Notes: generated by a model from the sequence alone, not told the origin. A DNA stretch of 64,000 nt from Eleginops maclovinus (GCF_036324505.1 NC_086355.1:18776518-18840517), one strand, 5' to 3'; counted from the stretch's first letter, positions 10,280 through 21,600 are shown. Made by a program: numbers and translations.

Positions 10280-10670
10280 GCCTTATATTTTATCGCCAAC
10301 TATGAAGTAGTCATCATGGCCCTGCTCCTCCCTCTTCCGCTTCATTTTCGCCCTTACCTTTTCTGTGTTCTCCAGGGCAGTAGTGTAGTGCCCAGGTAGG
10401 TTTTGAATACCTGGTGACATGGATTCCTGACCAGCAAGGTGTTCCAAATGCTCATCAGTTACCTGTAGCAACAACGAATACACATGGCACAATTTCAGCA
10501 CATCAGATGTGCAGCCATGCAGGAAAACTTCATAATTTCATACACACAACACATATATGGAGCACTTTACTACACACCTCGTACGCTTCGGGAACCTCAG
10601 TGGGATACCTGGCCTCCCGACCAAACATCAGAAAGTGAGGCGAGAACCTTGTTGTCACCTGCTTTTTGGT
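10280..10670 (-). pseudogene. Ginger-like gene: integrase C-terminal exons (copy 1)
   Basis: Contains the 3' part of the RYPTEVPEAYE exon (10670-10578) and the exon from 10462 with TDEHLEHLAGQESMS and HDDYFIVGDKI, followed by a stop. The VGDK motif resembles the SH3-like C-terminal domain of integrases. Beyond the stop, similarity continues in another frame (QRKGGKVESSMLG), so the gene is frameshifted. Copy 2 carries the same defects. Confidence 0.55.
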
Positions 10671-10792
10671 CTTTAGCCATCGATCCATCTTGTCAGTTGA
10701 CAGCTCAAATTGACCGCGCAAATCATTTATGACGTAAGATCGTAACCTACGTAGCTACGAACCTACGCTACATCATGCTACACTCTATACTA
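10671..10792. other. 122-bp spacer between the tandem copies
   Basis: Unrelated to the flanking copies. It contains CTACGTAGCTACG-like repeats of CTACG. The minus strand reads LRGQFELSTDKMDRWLK in frame with the downstream exon, but no family is recognised. It may be filler DNA from the duplication event. Confidence 0.4.
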
Positions 10793-12229
10793 GTCATTTT
10801 AAGACAGTTTGAGAAACACTTTAAACTTATAATATATTAATTTCAAATGTGACATTTTACCAAAATACTCACGGACCACTAGGGTTCGCTCACGGACCAC
10901 CAATGGTCCGCGGACCACTCTTTGAGAAAGACTGGCCTAGACAATAGCAAAAGATATATAAGGAACCATTACATCAACATGAGTTATGTGTAATCTAATC
11001 TAAATATAGCCAAGGCCCCTTACTGTGAGTGTCCAGTGGTTCTCATCACAAACCGCTCCCACCATGACATCATAATCCATAGGGTCCACCTGCAATTATG
11101 CAACATAGTGCAATGACACTGACTACCTCCTTATTGTCCACAGTGTGATTTCCACACAATAAATTACATTTATTATCACTTACCATCCTCAGGCCTTTGT
11201 ATTTTCTTTGCCAAATGGCACTCATTTGGAATGAGTCTATTAAATATTCCCGTTTGCCTGATCTGTTCAAATCCCTCACCGTTGTGGTGAGATACGCATT
11301 TATGATCTGTAATGACATTTAATGTTAAATGTTCGATATGGGAAATGCCAATTTCCAAACACCAAACTTTTGCTCACCTCACTTTCCACAAGGGTCCCAG
11401 CACCAAGGTGCTCCCGCAGGTTTCGGGAGAACAATTTATATGGGCCTATCTTGCTCCACAAAATGTCCTCCTTTTCCCCAGTCCAAATTTTTGAACCACT
11501 GTCTTGAGAAATGTTGGCAAATGACTTGCAGTAATAGACAACATCAACAATCGACAGAATATGTCTTTAATGACCAGTTTCCAGAGTGTCTGCTTGTATT
11601 TCTTGTACTTGTGGAAATGTAGGGCTGGACTGAGGTGGGGATGGGGACTGAGGTGGGGATGGGTCAGTAATTGTGGATGGGGAACCAGTTTGCCATTTGT
11701 GCAGCACTCGTGGTGTTACACCCCTTGCATAAAGACCTTACTTTATGCAAGGTCTTGCCCTTTTCTGACATTATGTCAGCACTTTTTCCATCCATCCGAG
11801 CATTGACGACTCCACCTTCCCGCCCTTTCGTTGTTCCTGCCTTATATTTTATCGCCAACTATGAAGTAGTCATCATGGCCCTGCTCCTCCCTCTTCCGCT
11901 TCATTTTCGCCCTTACCTTTTCTGTGTTCTCCAGGGCAGTAGTGTAGTGCCCAGGTAGGTTTTGAATACCTGGTGACATGGATTCCTGACCAGCAAGGTG
12001 TTCCAAATGCTCATCAGTTACCTGTAGCAACAACGAATACACATGGCACAATTTCAGCACATCAGATGTGCAGCCATGCAGGAAAACTTCATAATTTCAT
12101 ACACACAACACATATATGGAGCACTTTACTACACACCTCGTACGCTTCGGGAACCTCAGTGGGATACCTGGCCTCCCGACCAAACATCAGAAAGTGAGGC
12201 GAGAACCTTGTTGTCACCTGCTTTTTGGT
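10793..12229. repeat. 1.44 kb tandem duplication, copy 2
   Basis: Partner of 9234-10670. It includes a second copy of the hAT right end (about 10797-10934) with its TSD, which proves the duplication came after the hAT insertion. Ginger-like exons within it (for example 11306-11184, 11089-11024 and 12021-11842) repeat those of copy 1. Confidence 0.9.
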
Positions 12230-13154
12230 TCTGAGTGCAAAGAGTGTGGCCGGGAGGTGGCTGTCCCAACTATTAGGTTTCTCCGCCACCAACTTTGTCA
12301 AGGTCCTGTAAGGTCAAATATACACAACAAAGTCACTTATAGGATTGGAAAGTGTATAAAAATAACAAAAACATATACATTTACCAAACCTTTGAATAGT
12401 CCCATTCATTTTCTCGACCAAACCATTCGTCTGGGGATGGTAGGGCGAGCACAAACTCCTTTTGATCCCCAGTTTGTCACATATTTGATCTGACAGAAAA
12501 GGTTGAAACGTGAATATAGACCCCATGAGAATGAAGACACAGATGGCATGAAAAGGTGTGCTTACCTGATTGACAAACTCTTGTCCATTTTCGGTCAAAA
12601 TCCTTTTGGGTGCACCGAATTTGTAAAAAAAAAAGTCTAGACTACATTCAGTGACCTCATTGGCATTTTTACTCTGCAGTGGATAAGCCTCTGTCCACTT
12701 CGTAAAATAATCAATCATCACGCAGATGTACTGGAGGCCCTTTGCTGTTGGGGTCAGTTTGCCCGCACGTTATATGAAAATATGTCCTCACTCTTGGGCG
12801 AAAGAAATAATATTTTTATTCAGTCACCTCAATTGGGATGTAGGCCTTCTTAATTTTCAAGACATTCCTTCTGGCCTGGCATTCAGGACACTCAGATATC
12901 TAAACAAAGGAGCCAACAGTGAATATGAAGATGCATATAAGTATTGTGAAGGTAAATCATGCACAGAGATCACTTACAAATTCAGATAAAGCTCACCAAT
13001 TTTCTTATTTCCTTCTCCATCCCAGGCCAGTAGTACCGTGAGGCAATGGCATCGACCGTTTTTTCCATGCCACAATGGCCTCCATGCTCGCTAGCATGGA
13101 AACCCACAAACACCTGGTTTGCCTCCTCTGGCGTGGTGACTACTTTGGCGAGAT
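12137..13154 (-). pseudogene. Ginger-like gene: GIN/retroviral-type integrase exons
   Basis: Minus-strand exons. Up to 12997: zinc-binding HHCC domain with FHASEHGGHCGMEKT and RYYWPGMEKEIRKL. Exon 12899-12828: SECPECQARRN completes the zinc site. About 12760-12566: catalytic part with MIDYFTKWTEAYPL (first Asp) and RILTENGQEFVNQ, where the usual second Asp of the DNG motif is Glu. Down to 12390: HPQTNGLVEKMNGTI with the catalytic Glu. Exon 12305-12137: LTKLVAEKPNSWDSHL to RYPTEVPEAYE. Junctions 12390/12305 and 12137/12021 splice in frame. The integrase would insert the element by strand transfer. The gene is broken by the P-like insertion at 13155, a frame offset across that insertion and the D-to-E change. 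Confidence 0.7.
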
Positions 13155-13684
13155 CATAGACTGTATATATAGATGGACAGAGTGGCTCCATTCAGCTGTG
13201 TTCTATAGAATTGAAGCAACCGAGGCGACGCCATCTTTGAAAATTTGGAGCCAGTTCGAAGTACGCTTGCGCAGTAGAATCTGAAGCATGCGCAGTGAAG
13301 AGGAGGTCGCGATCAGACCCGCCCACTCATCGAGTGAAACACGCCCCTAAAGCTGGGCATACACTGTGCGATTTTTGGCCCGATATCGACACGATTTTCA
13401 CTCGTGCGACTATTTTGGAGATCGGGCCGAGTTTTGGCTCAATCGTGCGTCTCGCATCGTGTAGTATACATGGGGTAACGACAAACGATTAAGCCCTCCC
13501 GACCACCTCCCGATCGATCGGATGAAAATCAAACTTGTTTGAAATTCTGGTCGCCCCTCGTGAGGCTCTCGCACAGTTGAAGCAGTTTCACGAGCCGATT
13601 TGCCTCATCCTGTCACACTACGCATGCGCGAACATAGATACGGAAGAGAAAATTGACAACAGAAGAAGAAGACAACAGAACAGC

Positions 13685-15368
13685 ATGGCAGCACAACGCG
13701 TGAACTGGACGCCGGCAACGGAGGGTCGGCTTGTTGAGCTATGGCAGGCACATCCCTGCTTGATGTGGCTTCACAGTCCTACCATGACCGCAACAACAGG
13801 GATAAGAGTTGGATGGCAATTGCAACCCAATTGCAGCTGCCTGGTAAGTTTTTGTCCGGACTAGCAATTTAGCAATGTGGATAACAACTGTTATCAATAA
13901 CTGTTGTTGGTGGTGGTGGTGTGTGTGTGTGTGTGTGACTCAATTTCTTTTAAGTTTATGGGACCATCGAAAATGTATAGATGATTAGCAGATAATAATG
14001 TTAGCAGTACATGTAGTAAGCATACATCATACAGTATGTTAGCCTACTTTTGCAGTGAACGAGGTAAAAACGAGGGTGGCATCACTGCGGACGCAGTTTG
14101 GGAAATTGATCAAACCCAAGCCCAGTGGCAGTGGGCAAAAAACACTGACCCCCAAACAGCAGTGGATACTGCAGCATTTGGACTTTTTGAGGGTCCATGT
14201 CGCGCACAGATCTACAGAGTCCACTCTGAGAGTAAGTTTTAAATAAAGTAAAGTCTAGTCACTTTATTTATATAGCACTTTCACACAACATAATTGATCC
14301 AAATCCAAAAGTGCTTCAAATAAAAAGAATACAAAAAAGTAGGCTAAGAATATGTCTGTGAAGATTCTCATTCATCCAGGTCATGGTATTCAGCTGCAGT
14401 TGTTTTAAGGTGCTATATAAATGAAGATGAGTTCAGTTCAGTTAGTTAAGGCAACTGGACTTCTTTTTGGAGTTGAAGACGTTTCACCTTTCATCCAAAA
14501 GGCTTCTCCAGATCTGGTTTGGAAATTGGAAACCAGGGGAATAAATCTCTGGATCGTGGGTGGTACTGTGACCTGCAGACCACTCCCCTCATCATGTGAC
14601 AATCATAATCATTTTCCCATGGCAGTGCTATGTCTAAATTAAGTTACTCCTGCTCACATTGTCTAGGTTTAGTGGTAATACAATGAGAAATTGGTATTTG
14701 ACCTAAACAACACTGTTAAGATCTTAACTTGTGTGTAATCACTTTCCCCGTCTGCTTTCTGCACTGTTTCCTTCAGCCTGGGTCGGAGTCGGAGGACACA
14801 AGTATTACAGAGGAGGGAGAGGAAGACCAAACCACAGTTGACATTGACGCAGATGTCGAAGATGTCACTTCGAAACATCAGTAGTCCACTGTCAGAGCCC
14901 ACGGAAAACCCCAGTCCACCAGTCAAAGTGTCAAGTGGTCAGTCTAGCAAAAGACCTCGAGTCCAGAAATCCAACTCAAAATTTGATGAGCACAACCTTG
15001 AAATGGCCAAATTGTCCGTGCTTCAGCAGGTCCAGAAAACCTTATCTGGCTCCGATGCTGATTCAGAGGAACGGTTTGGCCAACAAGTAGCATCAGAGCT
15101 AAGAAACCTTACCAATCCCGCTGTACAATTAAGGGTAAGGAGGAACATTATGAACTTAATTTATGATGCTCAGGAGACAGCGATCAGCCAGCAGGGCAGC
15201 GTTCCTGGAAATCTGTATGGCAGCCAAGCACAATTTCCAGGTACACAGGTTAGGCCACCTTTATACCCCATGCTGCACCCCTATCAGGTCCAGTCAGCCC
15301 CCCAAAGCCACCAGGCCACAACCCAGCCAATGTCATTTTTGTCAATGCTGAACACTAGTCAAGACTAG
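13685..15368 (+). pseudogene. Harbinger MYB/SANT-like accessory protein, frameshifted
   Basis: Three exons. Exon 13685-13843 begins MAAQRVNWTPATEGRLVELW (trihelix-like) and, after a frameshift near 13765, continues as SYHDRNNRDKSWMAIATQL. Exon 14056-14231 (VNEVKTRVASLRTQFGKLIK) is joined by a G|TG codon with proper GT/AG sites. Exon 3 from 14777 reads PGSESEDTSITEEGEED, then shifts frame near 14875 into SSPLSEPTENPSPPVK and ends at the TAG at 15368. In Harbinger elements this protein binds DNA and helps bring the transposase into the nucleus. Two frameshifts make this copy non-functional. Confidence 0.75.
13905..13938. repeat. (TGG)n-(TG)n microsatellite
   Basis: A GTTGGTGGTGGTGGT run followed by (GT)n, within intron 1 of the MYB-like gene. 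Confidence 0.9.
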
Positions 15369-15718
15369 TCCAACAATAACACCCTTCCTGTGTTCTTTCA
15401 CTAAATTTACATGTTCTTTATAAGTCACTAATGTGAGTTACCAACTACCTCAATGTTGTTCTTTGTGTTACTGGAAATATTTTTGGATTTATTTATAATT
15501 GTTAATGAAGAAAATCATTTTGTTTATTTTCCCCACAGAGGTAGATTTATTTTTGTAATAATGAAGGGATGTGTTTAATGTTTCTGTACATAGTTTTTAT
15601 ACATGTTCAATAAACAAAGAGTAATGTTTCTTCAAATACAGAAGTGAACTGTCATTTTATAATAACACAAAAATAATGACTTGGTAACTTTTCTCAGACA
15701 ATTTGGTTGTCTCATCTC

Positions 15719-18150
15719 CTACACCATGCCTTCTTGCCAAGACACACTCCCTGCAGGTGTCTGAAAGTAGCTGCAAAGGAGGTCCCGCTGCATTTTCGCT
15801 TCCACTGAAGGGTTTCTTGCTCGTCCCATCGCAACTGACTGAAGACCTCCCTCCCGTCTCCATGCTCCTTCAATGAGCCTGTGGTTGGCATCTTCTGTGT
15901 CTACATACCCAGGTGGTACATAGGCATCTGATCTGCGTTGCCGCAGGAAATTGTGAAGACACATGCAGGCAAAGACAATCTTCACAACCTTGTCAGGTTC
16001 CAGGCAGATTGTGGTTCTGAAAACTCTGAAGCGGTTTGACAGAATTCCGAATGCATTTTCTACCACACGTCGTGCTCTGGACAGGCGGTAGTTGTAGATG
16101 CGTTGGTTGGTGTTGAGGTTTCTGTGGGGGAATGGCTTCATGAGGTCAGGGCGGAGAGGATAAGCCTCATCACCAACCAGCACATATGGCATCACAGCGT
16201 CAGTGCCTGGCAGGGTTTCCACAGGGGGGAAGTTCAGGGTGCCTTTATCCATCGCCTCCCTCAGGTCCGAATGCGCAAACACTCCTGCGTCTGACACCCT
16301 TCCCTGTGTCCCTGCGGACGCGTAGACGAACTTGTAATTAGCATCCACTACAGCCATGAGAATGATGGAAAATCGTGACTTGTAGTTGTAGAACAGGCTT
16401 CCGCTCTTGGCAGGGGGTTGGATGAAAATGTGTTTGCCATCTATAGCCCCCAAGCATTGGGGAAACTGCCACTTATGGTAAAAGTCGCTGGCAATGGCCT
16501 TCCATTCGGCATCAGTTGATGGTGTCTGAAGGAAGTACAAAGTAATACATGACATAATCTGGTGAAATAATGTTTTCAAAAACACTTTGAGTTCTTTTTT
16601 TTTTAAATTTCACCTTTCATAAAGACAGTATAAATACACAAAGGACTCAGCTGATTTAGGTGAGAAATCATTGTGCAAGTCAACCTTTCAATAGTCTGAC
16701 CATGGGTAATGTGATGTTCTGTATGATTTTACATTATTATTCCCAGTTAAATTTACCTTCAAGTAATCTTCACGCAACACAGAGGTAAGGGCTGTGCATG
16801 TTTCCATGACGATCCTGCTCAGTGTGGTGCTTCCAATCCTATACTGGAAACTCAACGAGTTGAAGGTCTCGCCTATCAAAATGGAGAAAATGTCTATAGT
16901 GTTGTGTGGATTTAAATGTTAAAGGTGGACAATGAGATCTTGCCTGGTTTTTAGTAAATTTTCATTTTTGTCTAAAATCGTAAGCATCTCCCTATGATCA
17001 GCTTGCTGCCTGCTCCCAGAATACATTGTGAAAAAGTCCGGTCTTGGGAGACAACATGGGCAATGAGCAAAGTTGGGGGACAATAAGTAAAGTTAATTTA
17101 GTAGTGTGAAATTGAAAGTAACATTTTGTTTGGTGTTTACGTGGAATATCAACAGAAGTGACATCATGCAGGATCTCATAGTCCACCTTTTAATGTAAGG
17201 GAAGATGAACATCGACAGATTTTAGTATGGATTGAGAATAGAATCTAGTAGGTGGTAATAGTACCTACATGGATAGAAAGAGGTGTAGTTGGAGGTGCCA
17301 GCATAACTGATGTAGAAAGGTGAAAGTTGTATGATGTAGTGTGGTTGTATGCAGTTGCATGTGTGAACTTGATTTTTAATATGACAGATAGATGACCTTG
17401 CCTCACTTTCAACCTTTGAGTAATAGGGAGCATATGTCAACACACTTGCCTGTTGCCAAAAATCTAAGGGTAACAGAAAGCCTCTCCTTAGGGCTGATGG
17501 CCTTCCTGAGGTGAGTATCCTGCTTCACAATGTGAGGAGTAACCCTCTCCAGAAGAAAATAGAACTCCTCTACAGAAATTCTGAGGAGGTCCGAAAACCC
17601 CTCATATCATCAACCTATAAAACAGAACACAGGCGCATTATAGATGTTAGATGTCGTTGTTAATTTAAGAGTCTGATCAAAACATTTAAATGTTGTATAA
17701 TAAGACAAACTGTCAAAGTAAAACTGATGCCTCCATCACATCAATAAGATTGTTTGCATAGTTCCTCCCCCTAGACAGCTGCAGTCATTGGATAGACCAT
17801 CACATTTCAACTGTATTGTATCTACTGTAGGCTACCCTAGGCTACTACAAACACAGAACAGTAGAAAGTCAGTTAAAGTTGACAGAACTATAACAAGTAG
17901 TCTACTTATGGATTTATTGACTGACCACGTTGGTGTACACGAGCTGAAAGGGTCTGATAGGCCTAATGTGCTATTATAACAATTTACTTACCTCCAGCTC
18001 TCGTTGAAGAATTGACAGGCCATACTGCCCACGTCTACCAAGCCATTTCCTCGTCCATACACGTCGCCGTCGTCTTTTTTTTTTGCTGTCTGCACACAGA
18101 ATGGCACAAATTGCCAGAGCAACGCGCTTTTCTTTGGTGAGTAGCATCAT
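15719..18150 (-). pseudogene. Harbinger DDE transposase, HARBI1-like, one frameshift
   Basis: Four minus-strand exons. 18150-17992 (MMLLTKEKRVALAICAIL to LQRELE). 17614-17450 (RISVEEFYFLLERVTPHIV to RFLATG). 16872-16757 (ETFNSLSFQYRIGSTTLSR). 16525-15719, the catalytic part, with D in GAIDGKH, D in LVGDEAYPL and E in RVVENAFGIL. Phases match at the last two junctions. The second intron uses a GC donor (ACAG|GCAAGT). In exon 2 the frame is off by one base at the A-run 17594-17597, consistent with a single-base homopolymer deletion. The protein cuts and pastes the Harbinger ends. All three acidic residues remain, so decay is slight. Confidence 0.8.
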
Positions 18151-18420
18151 CTCAGGAAAGCATCTGTGAGAATCCAAGCATCTCCTACTTCCGGCTTCTT
18201 CTTCTTGCAATTCCGGTCAGTCCGACCGAGTCCGACGTGTCGTGTAGTGTGAGCAGCCAGATCGCATCAGACCATCGGATCGTACAGTGTGAGAACGGGA
18301 ATCGTGAGCTGCGACGTTTTAACCCTTGCGATTCACTCGTACAGTATGAGCAGCAGCTGAATACCGCGATTCCAAAAATCGCACAGTGTATGCCCAGCAT
18401 TATCGAGTGAAACACGCCCC

Positions 18421-19119
18421 CTTCTCCGTCCGTTCCCCACCACACACACAGGCCGAGTCCGACTCTCTGGGGCTAAACTGGCTGAAACTACAGTGAGTGC
18501 CCAGTTCGGTCTGGGTATTTGGATTTTCTCCGGTAAGTGTAACGTATGTAAAACAAACCTCTTGTCTGTGTTTTGTGAAATACACCTCAGACAGCTTATA
18601 TTTTTTAATGATTAGACTAGTTCTATCTTTAAATTAATAATGCATAGTACCGCTGAATGCTGAGGTAAATTAACCTGGTAACGTAACAGATTGCCAACTA
18701 GATCGCTATTCCTGGCACAATGTCAAATGAGATACATAAATAATAACAATAATAACCATCCTTCTACCTAATGTCACTAAGAATAATGTTATTTGTTAAT
18801 TTCACCTCATGTATTTCACAGAGCACGTCAAACACCCTCATCGCAAAGCCAGCTGTGACAGCTGTCATTAAATATTCAGCCTAGAATATTTAAACGTTAA
18901 CGTTAACTTTTTTCTCATTAGAAATCTCGATGTTTCGAGCGTCTTCAACATACAAATCTATCTGTTTTTCGTTGGTATATGACCATAATCCTTTCAAGGA
19001 TGTCCGAAAATCTATAGATTACTGTCAAATTAAGTTAACTTTCTAACGTTAGCGGCTAAGCTATCGCTACCGTCATTTTAATGAGTTCGCTAGCTAATAT
19101 TAAGTTAATATTCACTTAC
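18421..19119. other. P-like unit interior, no exon recognised
   Basis: Lies between the Harbinger right end and the THAP exon. Downstream THAP or transposase exons would be expected here on the minus strand but none is seen, so the unit appears internally deleted. Confidence 0.5.
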
Positions 19120-19184
19120 CGAAAAAACTGCACAGAGCTCCCCTGAGATGGCCTGTTAGTACAATCAACAGCACAACACGACAT
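19120..19184 (-). pseudogene. THAP-domain first exon remnant
   Basis: Minus strand reads MSCCAVDCTNRPSQGSSVQF and FR, ending CG|GTAAGT. C-x-x-x-C near the N-terminus followed by a Q-F-F-R segment is the start of a THAP zinc finger, a DNA-binding domain found in P-element-type transposases and THAP9. The His and second Cys of the finger would be in a following exon, which I could not find. Confidence 0.5.
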
Positions 19185-19636
19185 GACTGTCAATATATAA
19201 ATGTAAAGTAATAACAGCAAATAAAACAAATATGAGTTGCCTGACAAAAGAACACCACTACAGCCGAGCCTACAGCTACTCTGAATGAAATGAAATGTTG
19301 AAGGAGGTTGCAAGCGGCTGCACTGTCAATCAAAGTGTAACCACGCCCCTTTTATATTTATTAAAATAACATTAAAGAAAATAATTTCTCGGGAAAAAGA
19401 AAAATGGTGTGATGTGAAGCACCTTGAAAGCTATTTTTTCGAATAAAAAGTTGTGGATGCAAAATTTGTTTTAGGTGAGAAAAGTGACATAGAAAGTTGG
19501 TTACTTGCCCATTGAAAATACATGGGAATGGGCGGAGCTACGCATTGTACTGCAGCCAGCCACCAGGGGGCTCTGGACTAGCGCTTGCTTCACTTTTAAC
19601 GGACGAACCTCTGTCCATCAATATATACAGTCTATG

Positions 19637-19719
19637 GGCGAGATAGTCACCCTGCTTCCTTCTATGGCATATGTGGCGTCCCCGGCTGAATGATAGTCTA
19701 ACTCTCGAACTGATGGTAT
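19637..19719 (-). pseudogene. Ginger-like gene: exon upstream of the integrase zinc domain
   Basis: Minus strand AG|ATACCATC, reading IPSVRELDYHSAGDATYAIE and then GSRVTISP. It runs into the integrase exon that resumes at 13154 across the P-like insertion. The frames on the two sides differ, so a small indel is present in addition to the insertion. Confidence 0.5.
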
Positions 19720-20138
19720 CTGTTTATTGTATACCCTTGCTTGTATACAAATCATTACCAACGTAAGAGCTATAAAAAAGATATAAAATACAATAATTGG
19801 TTATTGTCCCACAGATAAAACCTTTTACATCCATTAAAAACGAAATCATACAATTATAGCTCCTACTGACAATAAATCATGAAACATTAGCTCTTTACTC
19901 TTTCAACTGAACATGGCCAAAATGACATATACACAACACTGCTCTGTATGTCTTCACAGTAGCAGGCAAGCGCCGCTGTAAAACTGGCTCACTACTTCCC
20001 TCTAACTACATGAGCGGAACACATTACTGTTGACTAATAGCAGTTTCACTAATTGGAAGCATGGACACAAAACTCTGCAAAACTACGAAATAACACAACA
20101 TAATATCACTCAACATGTCAAATAAAGTTAGAACAAAC

Positions 20139-20218
20139 CTTGTGCCCTTATCAGCCAGGTGCGTTGTAGCGTTATCGATCGTCAGTACACGTGTCACTTT
20201 CACTGCTTCGTTGTCCAT
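20139..20218 (-). other. candidate first exon of the Ginger-like gene
   Basis: Minus strand opens with ATG and reads MDNEAVKVTRVLTIDNATTH, ending AAG|GTTTGT. It sits correctly placed upstream of the integrase exons. However, it leaves phase 2 while the exon at 19719 starts in phase 0, so either another exon intervenes or this is not part of the gene. Confidence 0.3.
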
Positions 20219-20605
20219 TGTTTTCCGGTAGAAGTTATTTCAAAACAAAAGTCCGGATCTTATATTACCAAAATAAAGGTGCAAAAAGAAACTCCAAAGG
20301 TTATTATTTACAGCATATGTAGTGAAGCAGCCCATCTGATGGGCCCTTCCTATTCGTAAATCTACATGAGTGAAGTATAGTTTGAAATGACAAAGCCTAT
20401 CACTTACCCTTAATGTGGTAATTATTGCATCTTCTTTTTATTACAAAGCGCTCCTTGGACGTGGAGCCCACAGGATAGGCATTATGCCCCAGGAAGTCTT
20501 ATACCTCCCTCACCAATCGTGGGTCCATTTCAAAAACCTTTCACTACTCTTAACTTCACTTACCTCACCTCTCCTTACCTCACACCACACAACACACTCT
20601 CACGC
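20219..20605. other. Ginger-like interior, possible 5' region
   Basis: No exon seen. It would hold the promoter of the minus-strand Ginger-like gene if the first exon at 20139-20218 is right. Confidence 0.3.
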
Positions 20606-20762
20606 CAGTGTTGTAGTCAAGTCACTATGCCTCGAGTCCAAGTCCAGCTTCAAGTCTCCAGTGTTCAAGTCCGAGTCAAGTCCACTATAGTGGACTCGAC
20701 TTGGATGAGTATACTCATCCAAGTCAAGTCCGAGTCGAGTCAATTGATCAAGTCCGGGGGCG

Positions 20763-20810
<48 letters not shown>

Positions 20811-21495
20811 TAGCAGAGCTAACAGGTACAGGAGGCGTAGAGCGAGGAGATCGTTGTCCACTAGTTAATTGATCGTGGATGGCGTCGTGCTCGCGGACGG
20901 ATAACATTTTTTAACTAAATGGGTCGCGAAATACACTTGGACGGCCGTTAATATGCCTGGGCGGCCCGCCCAAGTAAAGTCTATGTGTGGGAAACCCTGT
21001 GTTGTTAAACTAAAAAAACATAACTGTACACCGCAGCTCATAGGCGTGTCCTATTGGCGCTATGAGCTTTCATATGCATTGAAAGGGCGAATAAGAGAGC
21101 TTGACACACACATCATTCACAAAGATGTATGAATCAAGCTCTATTATTGGCCCCTAGCTCCGGCTGTGAATCACGTAGCATCTCGCGGGAGAATGCATCG
21201 GAAAGAAGAGAGTCTACCGGTTCCGGCAACATTTCCACGCCGTATTATGGCATAAATATTAATGGAAAGTTTAGAAACATATCGAACACGTTGCGAAAAC
21301 AAGCCAGCGCGTTCGTTGACCTCAGGGTTTTAATGACAAAGTCGAGTCCTTTGAGTCATCACGAGTCCTTAATGCACGGCTCCAAGTCCGAGTTCAAGTC
21401 ATTAGTGCTAAAGTCCAAGTCAAGTCACGAGTCTCTAAATTTAGCTCACAAGTCGGACTCGAGTCCGAGTCCAGGACTCGAGTACTACAACACTG
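20606..21495. mobile_element. non-autonomous hAT element rich in CGAGTC/AAGTC motifs
   Basis: Termini CAGTGTTGTAGTCAAGTC and, as the reverse complement of the right end, CAGTGTTGTAGTACTCGAGT. The flanks are TCTCACGC (20598-20605) and GCTCACGC (21496-21503), 7 of 8 matching. Both ends are packed with subterminal CGAGTC/CAAGTC repeats. No transposase is present. This type of repeat is common in fish genomes. Confidence 0.8.
20764..20808. repeat. (CA)n microsatellite
   Basis: Uninterrupted CA repeat of about 22 units inside the hAT element. Confidence 0.95.
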
Positions 21496-21550
21496 GCTCA
21501 CGCTCACTCTCTCTATCTCTATATCACTCTCTCTATATTTAGCTCTCTGT

Positions 21551-21551
21551 T

Positions 21552-21586
<35 letters not shown>

Positions 21587-21600
21587 GCTCTGTCTCGTCT

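Larger units (their letters stand above)
9234..10670. repeat. 1.44 kb tandem duplication, copy 1
   Basis: Nearly identical to 10793-12229 at a constant offset of 1559 bases. By eye the only differences I found are two near the left edge. The unit starts inside the right end of the hAT element and ends inside an integrase-gene exon. A 122-bp unrelated spacer (10671-10792) lies between the copies. Confidence 0.9.
13352..18398. mobile_element. PIF/Harbinger transposon
   Basis: Inverted termini GCTGGGCATACACTGTGCGA plus TTTTTGG at both ends. It has the two-gene layout expected of Harbinger: a MYB/SANT-like gene on the + strand (13685-15368) and a DDE transposase on the minus strand (18150-15719), converging. 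Subterminal direct motifs such as TCGTACAGTGTGAG recur on the right. The 3-bp TWA duplication is not clean (TAA left, TTA right); instead a 19-bp direct repeat ATCGAGTGAAACACGCCCC flanks it (13329-13347 and 18402-18420). Confidence 0.85.
13155..19636 (-). mobile_element. P-element-like unit with 8-bp target-site duplication and a THAP exon
   Basis: Left terminus CATAGACTGTATATATAGATGG. The reverse complement of the right end reads CATAGACTGTATATATTGATGG. The flanks are an identical GGCGAGAT at 13147-13154 and 19637-19644. CA termini, an 8-bp duplication and a minus-strand THAP-type first exon at 19184-19120 together suggest a P-superfamily (THAP9-like) element, now without a transposase body. 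A hAT origin is the alternative. It lies inside an integrase exon of the Ginger-like gene and was itself split by the Harbinger insertion at 13352. Confidence 0.6.
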
